Assembly (NCBI GenBank): GCA_023435225.1
Contig: JAEYRX010000024.1
Coordinates: 82,982 to 146,981, forward strand
DNA: 64,000 bases
Direction of reading: 5' to 3'
Origin: Bacillota bacterium
GTDB taxonomy: Bacteria > Bacillota > UBA4882 > UBA8346
Positions 45,315-54,751 of the stretch are shown here, one piece after another. Made by a program: the position numbers and the translations under genes. The notes under the pieces are model-generated. The model was not told the origin of the DNA and did not search any database. It saw only the letters and a program-made list of their open reading frames with translations. Position 1 is the stretch's first letter. Each line of letters opens with the position of its first letter.

Positions 45315-46127
45315 ATGACCTGGGTTGATTGGTTGATTGGGATAGTTTTTTTTCTGTTTATTTTCCGTGGGTATAGGCAGGGGTTTGTTCAGCAGTTCTT
45401 TAGTTTGCTGGGGAGCATCTTTGCTTTGATATTGGGCTTTTATTTTTACCAGAAAGCCGGCGGGTATATTGCGGCTAATTTTCATTTTTCGGCGCCATTA
45501 TCCAATACTATTGGGTTTATATTAATTGTAGTCGGTATCAGCGGGACCGTAGCTTTTATCGGTAGGTATTGGCATGACTTGAATAAAGACGAGCCGGTGG
45601 CTTTGCTGGATGGGGCCTTGGGAGCTATTTTGGGCGGCGTTAAGGCGGCGGTCATTTTAGTGATGATTTTGCTGATACTGGTGGCTTTACCATGGAGTTT
45701 TTCCCATGATGCTATTGAGGCTTCAACCTTTGCCAAGGATTTGTTAAGATTGGCTCCGTATTTTTATTTTTTGCAGGACAAGTCCTTGCCGCCGGAGATC
45801 CCTAGACTGGTAGTATCGCCGGAAGGATTACAGGTACGGAGTATAACCGAGAAAGACCTGGAAGGGGCCACCTGCATCGCCTGTGGGGCTAAAGTCCATT
45901 ATCTGGGCCTGGTGAAAAACGGGGTATCTTTTTATCCGCAGACTTATTGTCCTAATTGCCACCGGGTCAGCGACGGCTGCCTGACTTTTGAGGGTTATCA
46001 TATGATCCATGGAGTTTGCCCGTATGAACAGTTGGGGGCGATGGGGGTAACCGATTGCAAGATCTGGCCTAATCTGGAACCGGCGAAAGTGCATGGGAAG
46101 TGTCCGGTGTGTGGGAGAGAGCAGTAG
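45315..46127 (+). CDS. CvpA-family membrane protein with Cys-rich C-terminal tail
   Basis: 270 residues. The N-terminal half (about residues 1-135) is CvpA-like, with four hydrophobic helices and a DGALGAILGGVKAAVILV block. The C-terminal half (about 190-270) holds CIACG, CPNCHRVSDGC, VCPYEQ and CPVCGREQ, consistent with one or two zinc sites. CvpA proteins are linked to colicin V production, envelope integrity and cell division; the zinc-ribbon tail is unusual. ATG preceded by GGGGAATTTTTG. Its place after zapA fits the common zapA-cvpA order. Confidence 0.83.
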   Translation: MTWVDWLIGIVFFLFIFRGYRQGFVQQFFSLLGSIFALILGFYFYQKAGGYIAANFHFSAPLSNTIGFILIVVGISGTVAFIGRYWHDLNKDEPVALLDGALGAILGGVKAAVILVMILLILVALPWSFSHDAIEASTFAKDLLRLAPYFYFLQDKSLPPEIPRLVVSPEGLQVRSITEKDLEGATCIACGAKVHYLGLVKNGVSFYPQTYCPNCHRVSDGCLTFEGYHMIHGVCPYEQLGAMGVTDCKIWPNLEPAKVHGKCPVCGREQ

Positions 46128-46198
46128 ATAAAATTGAAAAGGGAGAAGTGAAAATAGAAAATTAAAATAACAAAAGAAAATTAGGGATTGTGGGAGAT

Positions 46199-46229
46199 GC
46201 AGCTGGAGTTGGGAGGGGCTGCTTTTTTT
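46199..46229 (+). terminator. Possible terminator after the CvpA-like gene
   Basis: GCAGC at 46199-46203 and GCTGC at 46218-46222, with a long loop and a seven-T tail. The rest of the gap 46230-46560 holds AACAGGGACTAGGC pseudo-tandem repeats (46237-46276), a GACCTG/CAGGTC hairpin (46522-46549), and AT-rich DNA with no gene seen. Confidence 0.45.
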
Positions 46230-46568
46230 GTGTTAGGGAACAGGGACTAGGCAACAGGGACTAGGCAACAGGGAACAGTTTTTAGAGCTGCTCTTTAGGG
46301 GTTATTTGAGGTTGAAATAATTTGTTTATTTCTTTAAGTCGAATTATTGAAATTAACTGCCTGATAGAATGGTATTTTTACGAATATTTAAAATTTTTTA
46401 ATTTTTTTAGAGGAGTTTGGAAGGATTTGGCGAAATAGATTACCACTCATTCATGTTGAGTTTTATACAATTATGGTGGTGTTTGAGTAGTTGTTTGGAT
46501 TAATAATTAATATGAATAGATGGACCTGTCTGCATTAGTGGTCAGGTCTATTTGTTTGTCCGTTAAAA

Positions 46569-46597
46569 TTCGACAAATTTTCGACAAAATTCGACAA
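46569..46597 (-). promoter_or_regulatory. Three tandem Spo0A boxes
   Basis: TTCGACAA, the reverse complement of the 0A-box consensus TTGTCGAA, occurs perfectly three times, at 46569-46576, 46580-46587 and 46590-46597. Starts are 11 and 10 bp apart. Phosphorylated Spo0A binds such head-to-tail boxes one helical turn apart. The array ends 47 bp before the ATG of the giant gene. Confidence 0.72.
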
Positions 46598-46644
46598 GGA
46601 TTTTAAGATATTTTGCTTGGTTTAAATGTTACGGAGGGATTTTG

Positions 46645-49600
46645 ATGAAAAAATGGTTGATGATTTTTCTTATAACAGCATTTCTGATAATTATTCCAAG
46701 TGCAGTAAATGCAACTACCTCAAGGCGTAGTCTCCATCTAGATGTTCATAGCCGTGAAACAGACAAAACATCTGATTCTATTGAGTTCACAATTAGATCT
46801 CAAGCTATAGGAAAAGGTAGTTGTCTTATGTCATGCCAAAGTACGGAAGCAGGATATTATGGTTTATATAACGTAAGTACTCATAAAAGCATTCCACTTT
46901 ACCAATTGATATATGGTTTTACCCTTGAGCCAGGAACATATAGTATGTATTGTGGAATTCAACAATATTATGGTTCTATTGATTATATCCTAGAATATAC
47001 TCATAATCCTGATCGCATTAGTCTATACAACGACACTCCCCTAATAAATTCATATACCACCGGTCCGGTTCAGCTCCATTGGACCGGTACAAGTCAAAGA
47101 TGTAAAATATTCAACGGTGGCACCGACATCACCAGCAAATCTGTGAATTGCTCCGGCGGATATATATACGGAACATCAGCAACACTAGCGTTAGAGGATG
47201 GAAACTATCAACTTACGGTAATATCTTATGAAGATAAATATAACATTGCCAGCAGTCCGAGCAATAGTATAACCTTTAAAATTGATAACACCCCACCCAC
47301 CGGCAGCGGAATATATATCAATAATTCCGGAGATCAATATACTAATAATCCCAATGTAAATATACACTTCAACGGATTCAGTGACAATGGGAGCGGAATC
47401 CGCGCTATCAGTTTCAACTATAACGACCCCGAGGCGGTTTGGAACAATATCGATTTTGCAACTATGACCATCCCATATACCATTTTAACCGGTAACGGAG
47501 ATACGATGATAACCGCCTGGGTTTGCGACAATATCGGTAATGTCTCGGAACCGTTTGATTGCACTATCACTCTGGACACTAGTCCGCCAGCCAATCCGGA
47601 TAATCCGGCAATCGATAACCAAAAAGGTTTTACCAGTGCAGGTACCTTGTATTGGAGTTGGAATAGTGTAACTGACAATATCGGAGTAAAGAGATATCTG
47701 GTATCCATAAGCGGCAGTGACGGAACAATCAAAACGGATACCGCCACTTCCTGCTATTATGACTATAATAATATAAAGGATGGAGTAAAATATTCTTGTA
47801 CAATCCAAGCAGAAGATTATGCAGGGAACCTAAGTCTCGTTTCAAATGCGAGTGAAGTAACAGTTGACAACTCTGCTCCAACTGTCACATTACCAGCATT
47901 TCCGGTACACATAAACGGCGACCAGGTCAAATTTCAATGGGAAGCAGTAACAGATCCGGGAAGTGGTATCCAAAACTATGAAGTTGCTTTAACTGATATC
48001 GCCCAAAACCCCGACCAGGTTACTCCCTTAGAAAAAGCTACTACCACCGACCAGGAATATACATTCACCACCAAAATAAGATCAGGCGGCAAATACTATG
48101 CCTGGGTCCGGGCGTTAGATAACCTTGGGAATAAAAGTGAAACATGGACATGTAGCGAGCATTTTCCCGGATATACAATTAATGGACCTATTTCCGGGAT
48201 AGCGACTAACACTCCAACTCAAACTTTTGGAATAACCTCGACAACCGGTAAAGAGCTGACCTTCAGGATATGGTATATGAATCCGGGCGATAGTGGTTCA
48301 ACTAAATACAGTTCTCTAAATCCGGATACCGTCAATTTTATTGAAGGCGACTGGGACTGGTGGTTGGAGATTTATGAAGTCGTAAACGGGCAGATCGAAA
48401 CCGACTCTTTGCAGATAACCGAAAAGTTCCACCTGGTAGTGGATACCACTAACCCGCCGGAAGAAACCAATACATTCGCGATTAAAACACGAAGCGGCGA
48501 CAAAACCTTTGATACCGAAAATATTCCGGCTAATACTCGCTTAGTCTCCATTGCCAATCTCAATCTTAACGACAACCCAAATGGCTCCGGGATAAAAGGC
48601 ATTTATCTTTGGAACGGGATAAACACTACCCCACCGGCTGAGGCAATATATAAAGCGGCTGAAGAAATTCCGGTCACCATTGACTGGGAACTAAACGAAG
48701 GTCCCGACGGCCTTCGGACCGTTAATATGCAAGTAGTCGACAAGGCCGGAAATACCACATTGGTTGCCTACCAAGTTAAACTGGACACCAATCCGCCGGT
48801 AAATCCCGACAATCTTAAACATACGGTAACCGATGAAAAGATAACTTTAAATTGGCAGTTCCCGAAGACGGAACCGGTAACCTTCCGGGTAACATATACC
48901 CTGCCGAATGGAACAACCAATTCATTCACCGTTATTCCCAATGAAGAAGAGAATAAGTATACGGCTGTCTGCGAAATCCCGGTAACCGGCATCAGCCCCA
49001 ACCAATCGGTCATCATCAAACTCCGGACCGTCGATCTGGCCGGAAACCAATCAGCCGACGAACTAAGCTATATCGCATACACCAAGGCAACCTTGGGAAC
49101 TTTGGAAGAGCTGCCAAGCGGTTATGACACCAACCTTAAAGAGACATGCCTTAAATGGCGGATTAACTCCGGTATAGCTCAAAGCTATATACTGGAATAC
49201 GGAACGCCGACCACCGAAGGGTTTACCGTCGAAGGAAGCGTTGTCGGCGACAATAAAGGAGAATTCATCCATCGCGGTTTAACACCCCATGGTACCTACC
49301 ATTACCGCCTGGTAGCTTTAAACGGCTCTAGCGACCGGACCGAAGGCGAAGTATTTACTCGGACCGTACCCAATAACGCTCCGGCTGTAGTAGGAATTAA
49401 ATCACCGGAAGGATATAGCGCCAATAAATTCAAATTTGAATTTACCGCTTTGGACTATGACCAAACCGACGACTTTAGCTGTCGATTATACCTCAAAGAA
49501 GGCAGCGGAACTTTTACCGAATTAACTGGAACCGAAGCGTCTATGACCATTGCCAACAATCAAGAAGGTAATCGCATTTATCATTGGGTAATTGAAATGA

Positions 49601-52600
49601 ACGGCGATAACCCCAAGAATACCATAAACCTGAAAGACAACTCTACCTACTATTGGTACGTTGAAATAGATGATAACGGGACTAACGGCAAAACTAGCAG
49701 TAATATAGGCCAATTTATCGTGGATAAAACCTCGCCGGTAATAACTGTGGAGGAAGCACGCCGCCCATATACCAACCAGCAGCAACTAAATGTGACTGTT
49801 ACCGAATCCGGTAGCGGTATTGATAGAGTAACCTGCAAAAAAAATATTACCGGAGCGGAAACCGAAGTAACCATAAATCTGACTACGTCAACTAATGGCA
49901 CATCAACCGGAACAGTCACCCTGGCCGAAGGCCAATACCACTTGCATCTAACTGTCTACGATAAAGTGGGTAACAGCATGCCTATAGAACTGAATAACCT
50001 CAATGTGGACCGAACCTTGCCAATTATAAGCACAGTAAGTTTGGATATAACCAATATAAATAGTAAAAAAGTTAGTGGGGACGGTAAACTGCCGGTAAAC
50101 TTCACCGCTACCGACAACAGCTCCGGAATAAAAGGCTTACATTATTGGATAGTCAAACAAACAAGTGATCCTTTAGGAACCGGTAAAATCCTCTTCTTAA
50201 GCCCGGGAATAATTCAATATGCCTATACTCTGGAACTTAACGGTGAATCCGGCCAAGAATACTACCTGGCCATGGCGGTTGAAGACCAAGCCGGGAACCT
50301 TTCCGCAATCAACTATCAAGGACCAATTCTGTTAGATCTGACTCCTCCGGAAGTCAGCTTTACCTTAACCGGACTGCAGAATTACGGGTCCGCCAAATAT
50401 ACCTCCGGCTTAAACAAGCTGAGCCTGGAAGCATCCGTCGATGACCCCGAAAGCGGGCTTATGACCGCCAAGATTAATTTGATTGATGTTTCCACCGGAG
50501 AAACAGTAGCCGCTGCCGGAGATTGGGCTATAATTCAAAATACAAATTTAACCAATGGTCAAAAATATCAGGTGAAGATTAACGCCGTTAACGGAGCAGA
50601 ATTAACTACTGAAACCGCCGGCGAAGAATTCATCTACGATAATACCCAACCGCAGAACTTAACCATTACCGGACCCATAACCAGTCTAAACTCCGGAGAA
50701 CAGGCCATATTTAACGTAACCGCTGCCGAACCGGAATCGGTGATTACCGAATACCGGTTAACCTTGGTCACAGCTACCGGAGACAAGATAACTAGTCTGG
50801 TACCGGAAAACCAGGACGGCTGGTTAATCAAGCATACCAATCAAACCAGTATTCAATACAGAGTAGAGTTGCCGGAGCTTCCCGACGGAGAATATACCCC
50901 GGTCATTGAAGTCTTAAATGCGGTAGGACTTAAAAATACAATTAACGGCAATAGTTTGGTAATTAACAACAACCAGGAGAAAATAGCCGTTTACGACCAA
51001 GGCCCTTATACTATGTTTGCCGATCGGCTCACCGGCTGGTGGAAATATATCGGGTCAAGGACGGTTGCCGACTATCAATTCCGAATCATCGACCAGGATA
51101 ACAAAATAGTCCAAGACTGGCAGACAATTACCGAAACCACAACAACTGTAAGCGGATTGCAATTAACAAACGGCCAACAATACCGGTTTGAAGTCCAAGC
51201 CAGATTAACCGATGGTAACACCATTGGTTCCGGCTACAGCCAAGGAATCATCGTCGATAACAGCCAACCGGAATTGACTGAACTAATAACTCCGGAATAC
51301 TCCGGATCAAAGAACCTTACTATCCGTTGGAGTGGGCTGGACAATGAATCGGGAATCGTCAGAATCCAGGCGGCTTTAGGCAGCGACTATTACCAAACCG
51401 ACATCAGCGGAGGCTGGATCGATATTGCCGAAAATACCGCCACCTTGACCAGAAAAGCGGATGGCGAACTACTAAACCTAATCAATGGTCAAAGATATTA
51501 CCTAACCCTCCGTCTAACCAACGGAGCAGGCCTGGCAACCGAAAAAGCGGCCCCCGGAATCATGATCGACGACACCCCGCCGCCGGTACCGGTAGTTAAA
51601 GACCAGGGTTCGGTGATTAACACCAGCCAATACCAACCAATGGAAGGCAATTGGCTCTGGACCGTTATCGATCCGGAAAGTGTTACAATCAAATACCAAT
51701 GGGCCGTGGTTGAATACGGTCAAGATATCAATAACGTAAATTGGCAAGACGGCGACCCAAGTATGAAAGTCAGCTTAAGCATGGCCGATTACCCACGGGA
51801 ACATGGCAAGACATACTACTTTGCAGTCAAAGCTACCAATGGAACCGGGCTAACCAGCATCGGCTATTCGGATGGGATTATGGTCGACGCTACCGCTCCG
51901 ATCATCCCGAAAGTGATGTTGCTTGACGCTATTAATTTAGGAAGTCCCGAAGCCCAAGAACTTAATTATATCACCAGTAATCAGCAGTTGGGGATTTGGA
52001 TCGACTCCTACGATCCCGAAACCCAAATCGATACCTATTTATATACCTGGGGCCAACCGGTGACAGTCGATGGACAACCCAGAAAAGACTCAGATACCGC
52101 CCAGATAAGCCTAGACAATCCCGAGATCGAAGAAGGCCAATTAACCGTCTTCCTCGGCGAATGCAGTAATGAAGCCAAACTAGTCTCCGCCACCGGCTAC
52201 TCCTCCGGAGTCGTCCTGGATATCGGGGCCCCGGTTATCACTAACGTTAAAGGTGGAGTTTCCGGTAACTCTCTTTTCTTTGACTGGGATGTTCAAGCAT
52301 CAACCTCACCGGTTGTTTTCTATGAAATAGCCTTGGTGCCGGAAGCCCGGATGAATGAGACCCCCGCCGCCTGGACTAAAACAGGACTAAACCGGAGTAT
52401 CGTTTTAGACGGCAAAGACTTGACTGACGGTAATTATCGTTTGCTGGTCCGGGGCTGCAACCAGGCCGGCACCTACTCCCGCCGCCAGGGAGAACTAAAT
52501 GAGTGGGGAGTTAGTCCGCGGATAACCATTGACCGGATTCCTCCGATGGTTAAAACAATCAATCACGGCCAATATGCCAACCGGCAATTAGCGGTGGAAG

Positions 52601-54222
52601 TTACGGCTCAAGACAATACTTCCGGCATCAAAGGTTACCAATATGCCTTAGGTTCAAATCTGAATCCCTTCCAGTATACCGAGGGCTGGGTTGATCTGGA
52701 GGCCAATACGGGTTTTATCCAATTTAATATACCTACCGACCAAATAAGCCACAGTGCGGAAATCTACCTTATGGTCCGGGCCAAGGATAATGTGGGTCTC
52801 TGGTCGGAACCGAAAACCGGCGGGAAGGTAATCATTGACCATACCGTCCCGGTTACGCCGGAGATTAACTGTAACGTCTATATTACCAACAAGAATCAAA
52901 TCACTGGCATCGGCTATATTTCAAGCGATTCGGAAAGCGGTATTACCCATTTCCGTTTAGGACTGGTAAAGAATAAAGGAGAGGCTTGGCTTAATAAAAA
53001 GGAAGCTCCGATTGGGGAATTTGAAGGCAAACTTTCCGGTTTGACCCTGGAAGAAGCCGGTCAATACTACTTGGCTATGCAAACCGGAAACGGAGCCGGA
53101 GACTGGTCTGAAGTAGGTTACAGCCAATTGATTAGCGTGGATACAATCGCTCCGGAATTAGTATTTACAGGGATGAATGAGACGATTGTGCTTAATAATC
53201 CGCCTTTAGCAATCGAATATACCTTATCAGAAGCAGCCCAAGTGCAATTTACACTGACCGGGGCTGACGGTAAAGCCAAACAATTTATTCAAGATGGAAA
53301 TGACGGCAGTAACAGTTTCGACTTTGCCGAAAGTATACCGCAAGTATATACCCTAACCGCCAAACCGGTTGACCCGGCCGGAAATCCCGGTCTGGAAAAA
53401 ACCCAGCTTATCCGGGTCAATGCTCCGCCGCAGATTAGCTTGACTGAGTTTTATACCCAACCGGGAGCGCCGTTGCAATTTAAAGCTGTGGTGATTGATC
53501 CGGATAGCCAACTGGTAACATATGTATGGAACACGGGCGATGGTAACGGAGAATTGACCGGAACAATGCCGGAATATCGTTATACCAAACTTGGGGAATA
53601 TATCGTTACCCTAACTGTCACTGATAATGACGGCGGAGTTACTACCGCTGTTACCAAAGTAATAGTACAAAATACAACAAAGGGTACACTATGGCAGAAC
53701 GAATCCTGGAGCGGAATTCACCATATATATGGAGATATTACGATACCGGCCGGGGTTACCTTAACGATCGAACCGGGGACCGAGATTATTGTGAGTGAAG
53801 GTTCTTCGTTGATAGTTAAGGGTGCTCTAAATATGCAAGGTGGAAAGCTTAGCGCCGCAAATGGAACAACCGACGGTTGGAACGGAATTTACATTGAAGG
53901 AACGGCTGACATTAGCGGAGTCACCGTTGAAGGCTCCGTCCGGGGGATTACAATAATTGAATCGGCTCAAGTAACGATTGAAGGTTGTATCTTTAGAGGG
54001 AATAAGGTTGGATTGCATGTCTATGGGTGCAAGCCAACTGTAAATAACTGTTCATTCCTGGATAACACCATTTATGGTATTAAAGAGGATGAAGGTGGAA
54101 GACCGTTGGTCATTGATTGCCGGTTTACCGGAAATGGTATGAATTACTATCATGAAACTCTAACCGATATCAGCATGGAAGAGTTGAACGGTATTAATGG
54201 AAACCGCGGAAACCAATATTAG
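46645..54222 (+). CDS. Giant secreted Ig/FN3-like repeat protein with PKD and beta-helix C-terminus
   Basis: 2525 residues. A signal peptide (MKKWLMIFLITAFLIIIP...) is followed by a unique, Cys-bearing 130-residue head. About 16 Ig/FN3-like modules follow; their junctions recur as short VDNSAP, LDTNPP, VDATAP or IDRIPP-like signatures, often preceded by TNGQxYxxxVxA and GYSxGI. A PKD domain lies near residues 2255-2345 (TYVWNTGDGNGE...), and the C-terminus resembles a right-handed beta-helix (SAQVTIEGCIFRGNKVGLHV). No LPXTG or SLH motif is visible, so how it is anchored is unknown. Probably extracellular matrix or adhesion. ATG follows GGAGGG; Spo0A boxes lie upstream. Confidence 0.86.
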   Translation: MKKWLMIFLITAFLIIIPSAVNATTSRRSLHLDVHSRETDKTSDSIEFTIRSQAIGKGSCLMSCQSTEAGYYGLYNVSTHKSIPLYQLIYGFTLEPGTYSMYCGIQQYYGSIDYILEYTHNPDRISLYNDTPLINSYTTGPVQLHWTGTSQRCKIFNGGTDITSKSVNCSGGYIYGTSATLALEDGNYQLTVISYEDKYNIASSPSNSITFKIDNTPPTGSGIYINNSGDQYTNNPNVNIHFNGFSDNGSGIRAISFNYNDPEAVWNNIDFATMTIPYTILTGNGDTMITAWVCDNIGNVSEPFDCTITLDTSPPANPDNPAIDNQKGFTSAGTLYWSWNSVTDNIGVKRYLVSISGSDGTIKTDTATSCYYDYNNIKDGVKYSCTIQAEDYAGNLSLVSNASEVTVDNSAPTVTLPAFPVHINGDQVKFQWEAVTDPGSGIQNYEVALTDIAQNPDQVTPLEKATTTDQEYTFTTKIRSGGKYYAWVRALDNLGNKSETWTCSEHFPGYTINGPISGIATNTPTQTFGITSTTGKELTFRIWYMNPGDSGSTKYSSLNPDTVNFIEGDWDWWLEIYEVVNGQIETDSLQITEKFHLVVDTTNPPEETNTFAIKTRSGDKTFDTENIPANTRLVSIANLNLNDNPNGSGIKGIYLWNGINTTPPAEAIYKAAEEIPVTIDWELNEGPDGLRTVNMQVVDKAGNTTLVAYQVKLDTNPPVNPDNLKHTVTDEKITLNWQFPKTEPVTFRVTYTLPNGTTNSFTVIPNEEENKYTAVCEIPVTGISPNQSVIIKLRTVDLAGNQSADELSYIAYTKATLGTLEELPSGYDTNLKETCLKWRINSGIAQSYILEYGTPTTEGFTVEGSVVGDNKGEFIHRGLTPHGTYHYRLVALNGSSDRTEGEVFTRTVPNNAPAVVGIKSPEGYSANKFKFEFTALDYDQTDDFSCRLYLKEGSGTFTELTGTEASMTIANNQEGNRIYHWVIEMNGDNPKNTINLKDNSTYYWYVEIDDNGTNGKTSSNIGQFIVDKTSPVITVEEARRPYTNQQQLNVTVTESGSGIDRVTCKKNITGAETEVTINLTTSTNGTSTGTVTLAEGQYHLHLTVYDKVGNSMPIELNNLNVDRTLPIISTVSLDITNINSKKVSGDGKLPVNFTATDNSSGIKGLHYWIVKQTSDPLGTGKILFLSPGIIQYAYTLELNGESGQEYYLAMAVEDQAGNLSAINYQGPILLDLTPPEVSFTLTGLQNYGSAKYTSGLNKLSLEASVDDPESGLMTAKINLIDVSTGETVAAAGDWAIIQNTNLTNGQKYQVKINAVNGAELTTETAGEEFIYDNTQPQNLTITGPITSLNSGEQAIFNVTAAEPESVITEYRLTLVTATGDKITSLVPENQDGWLIKHTNQTSIQYRVELPELPDGEYTPVIEVLNAVGLKNTINGNSLVINNNQEKIAVYDQGPYTMFADRLTGWWKYIGSRTVADYQFRIIDQDNKIVQDWQTITETTTTVSGLQLTNGQQYRFEVQARLTDGNTIGSGYSQGIIVDNSQPELTELITPEYSGSKNLTIRWSGLDNESGIVRIQAALGSDYYQTDISGGWIDIAENTATLTRKADGELLNLINGQRYYLTLRLTNGAGLATEKAAPGIMIDDTPPPVPVVKDQGSVINTSQYQPMEGNWLWTVIDPESVTIKYQWAVVEYGQDINNVNWQDGDPSMKVSLSMADYPREHGKTYYFAVKATNGTGLTSIGYSDGIMVDATAPIIPKVMLLDAINLGSPEAQELNYITSNQQLGIWIDSYDPETQIDTYLYTWGQPVTVDGQPRKDSDTAQISLDNPEIEEGQLTVFLGECSNEAKLVSATGYSSGVVLDIGAPVITNVKGGVSGNSLFFDWDVQASTSPVVFYEIALVPEARMNETPAAWTKTGLNRSIVLDGKDLTDGNYRLLVRGCNQAGTYSRRQGELNEWGVSPRITIDRIPPMVKTINHGQYANRQLAVEVTAQDNTSGIKGYQYALGSNLNPFQYTEGWVDLEANTGFIQFNIPTDQISHSAEIYLMVRAKDNVGLWSEPKTGGKVIIDHTVPVTPEINCNVYITNKNQITGIGYISSDSESGITHFRLGLVKNKGEAWLNKKEAPIGEFEGKLSGLTLEEAGQYYLAMQTGNGAGDWSEVGYSQLISVDTIAPELVFTGMNETIVLNNPPLAIEYTLSEAAQVQFTLTGADGKAKQFIQDGNDGSNSFDFAESIPQVYTLTAKPVDPAGNPGLEKTQLIRVNAPPQISLTEFYTQPGAPLQFKAVVIDPDSQLVTYVWNTGDGNGELTGTMPEYRYTKLGEYIVTLTVTDNDGGVTTAVTKVIVQNTTKGTLWQNESWSGIHHIYGDITIPAGVTLTIEPGTEIIVSEGSSLIVKGALNMQGGKLSAANGTTDGWNGIYIEGTADISGVTVEGSVRGITIIESAQVTIEGCIFRGNKVGLHVYGCKPTVNNCSFLDNTIYGIKEDEGGRPLVIDCRFTGNGMNYYHETLTDISMEELNGINGNRGNQY

Positions 54223-54309
54223 TCAAAAGTCAAAAATATACTAATTTAGACTCATATAAGTAGTACAAATTATGAGGGTTTGAACTGTTTTTTTGAGAGT
54301 GACTAAGAA

Positions 54310-54525
54310 AGCTTTGCCGGATTGGATGATGCGCCGTGAAAAGCGGCGATCTGCTTCGCTGCTCGGTCGCTCCGGTCCTCGATATACATTAGTATTATCT
54401 GCGGTCCTCGCTCGGTCGCATCTCGCATCTCACCACTTTTGACGACGCGAATGTGTATTCGAGAAGTACATCCAATCCGGCAAGGTTCTACCCGGCGCAC
54501 CGCTGTGAAAGCGCCGGATGACATA
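54310..54525 (+). repeat. Structured ~215-bp dispersed repeat, copy 3
   Basis: Nearly identical to copy 1 over the first half (GCCGGATTGGATGATGCGCC, TCGCTCCGGTCCTCGATATAC). Inverted partner CATCCAATCCGGCAAGG near 54470; ends GCGCACCGCTGTGAAAGCGC. It lies between the two giant genes. The remaining 54526-54751 is AT-rich with nothing recognised. Confidence 0.87.
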
Positions 54526-54751
54526 AAATTTAGCAAAAGTTGTTTCTCGTATTTAATGTGTTTTATTATTTAAATTTATTAAGTTTTTAAATAATAGTCA
54601 AAGATCAACTAAAAATAGAATTAAATACAACTAGTAATTATTTGAATACGAATATTGAAGAAATTGAGAAAATGAGAAGCGCATAAAGATTTCAATTAGT
54701 TTAACACTTCATATTTCAACCTTCTCACTTCTTACTAGGGGGAGTCTTAAA

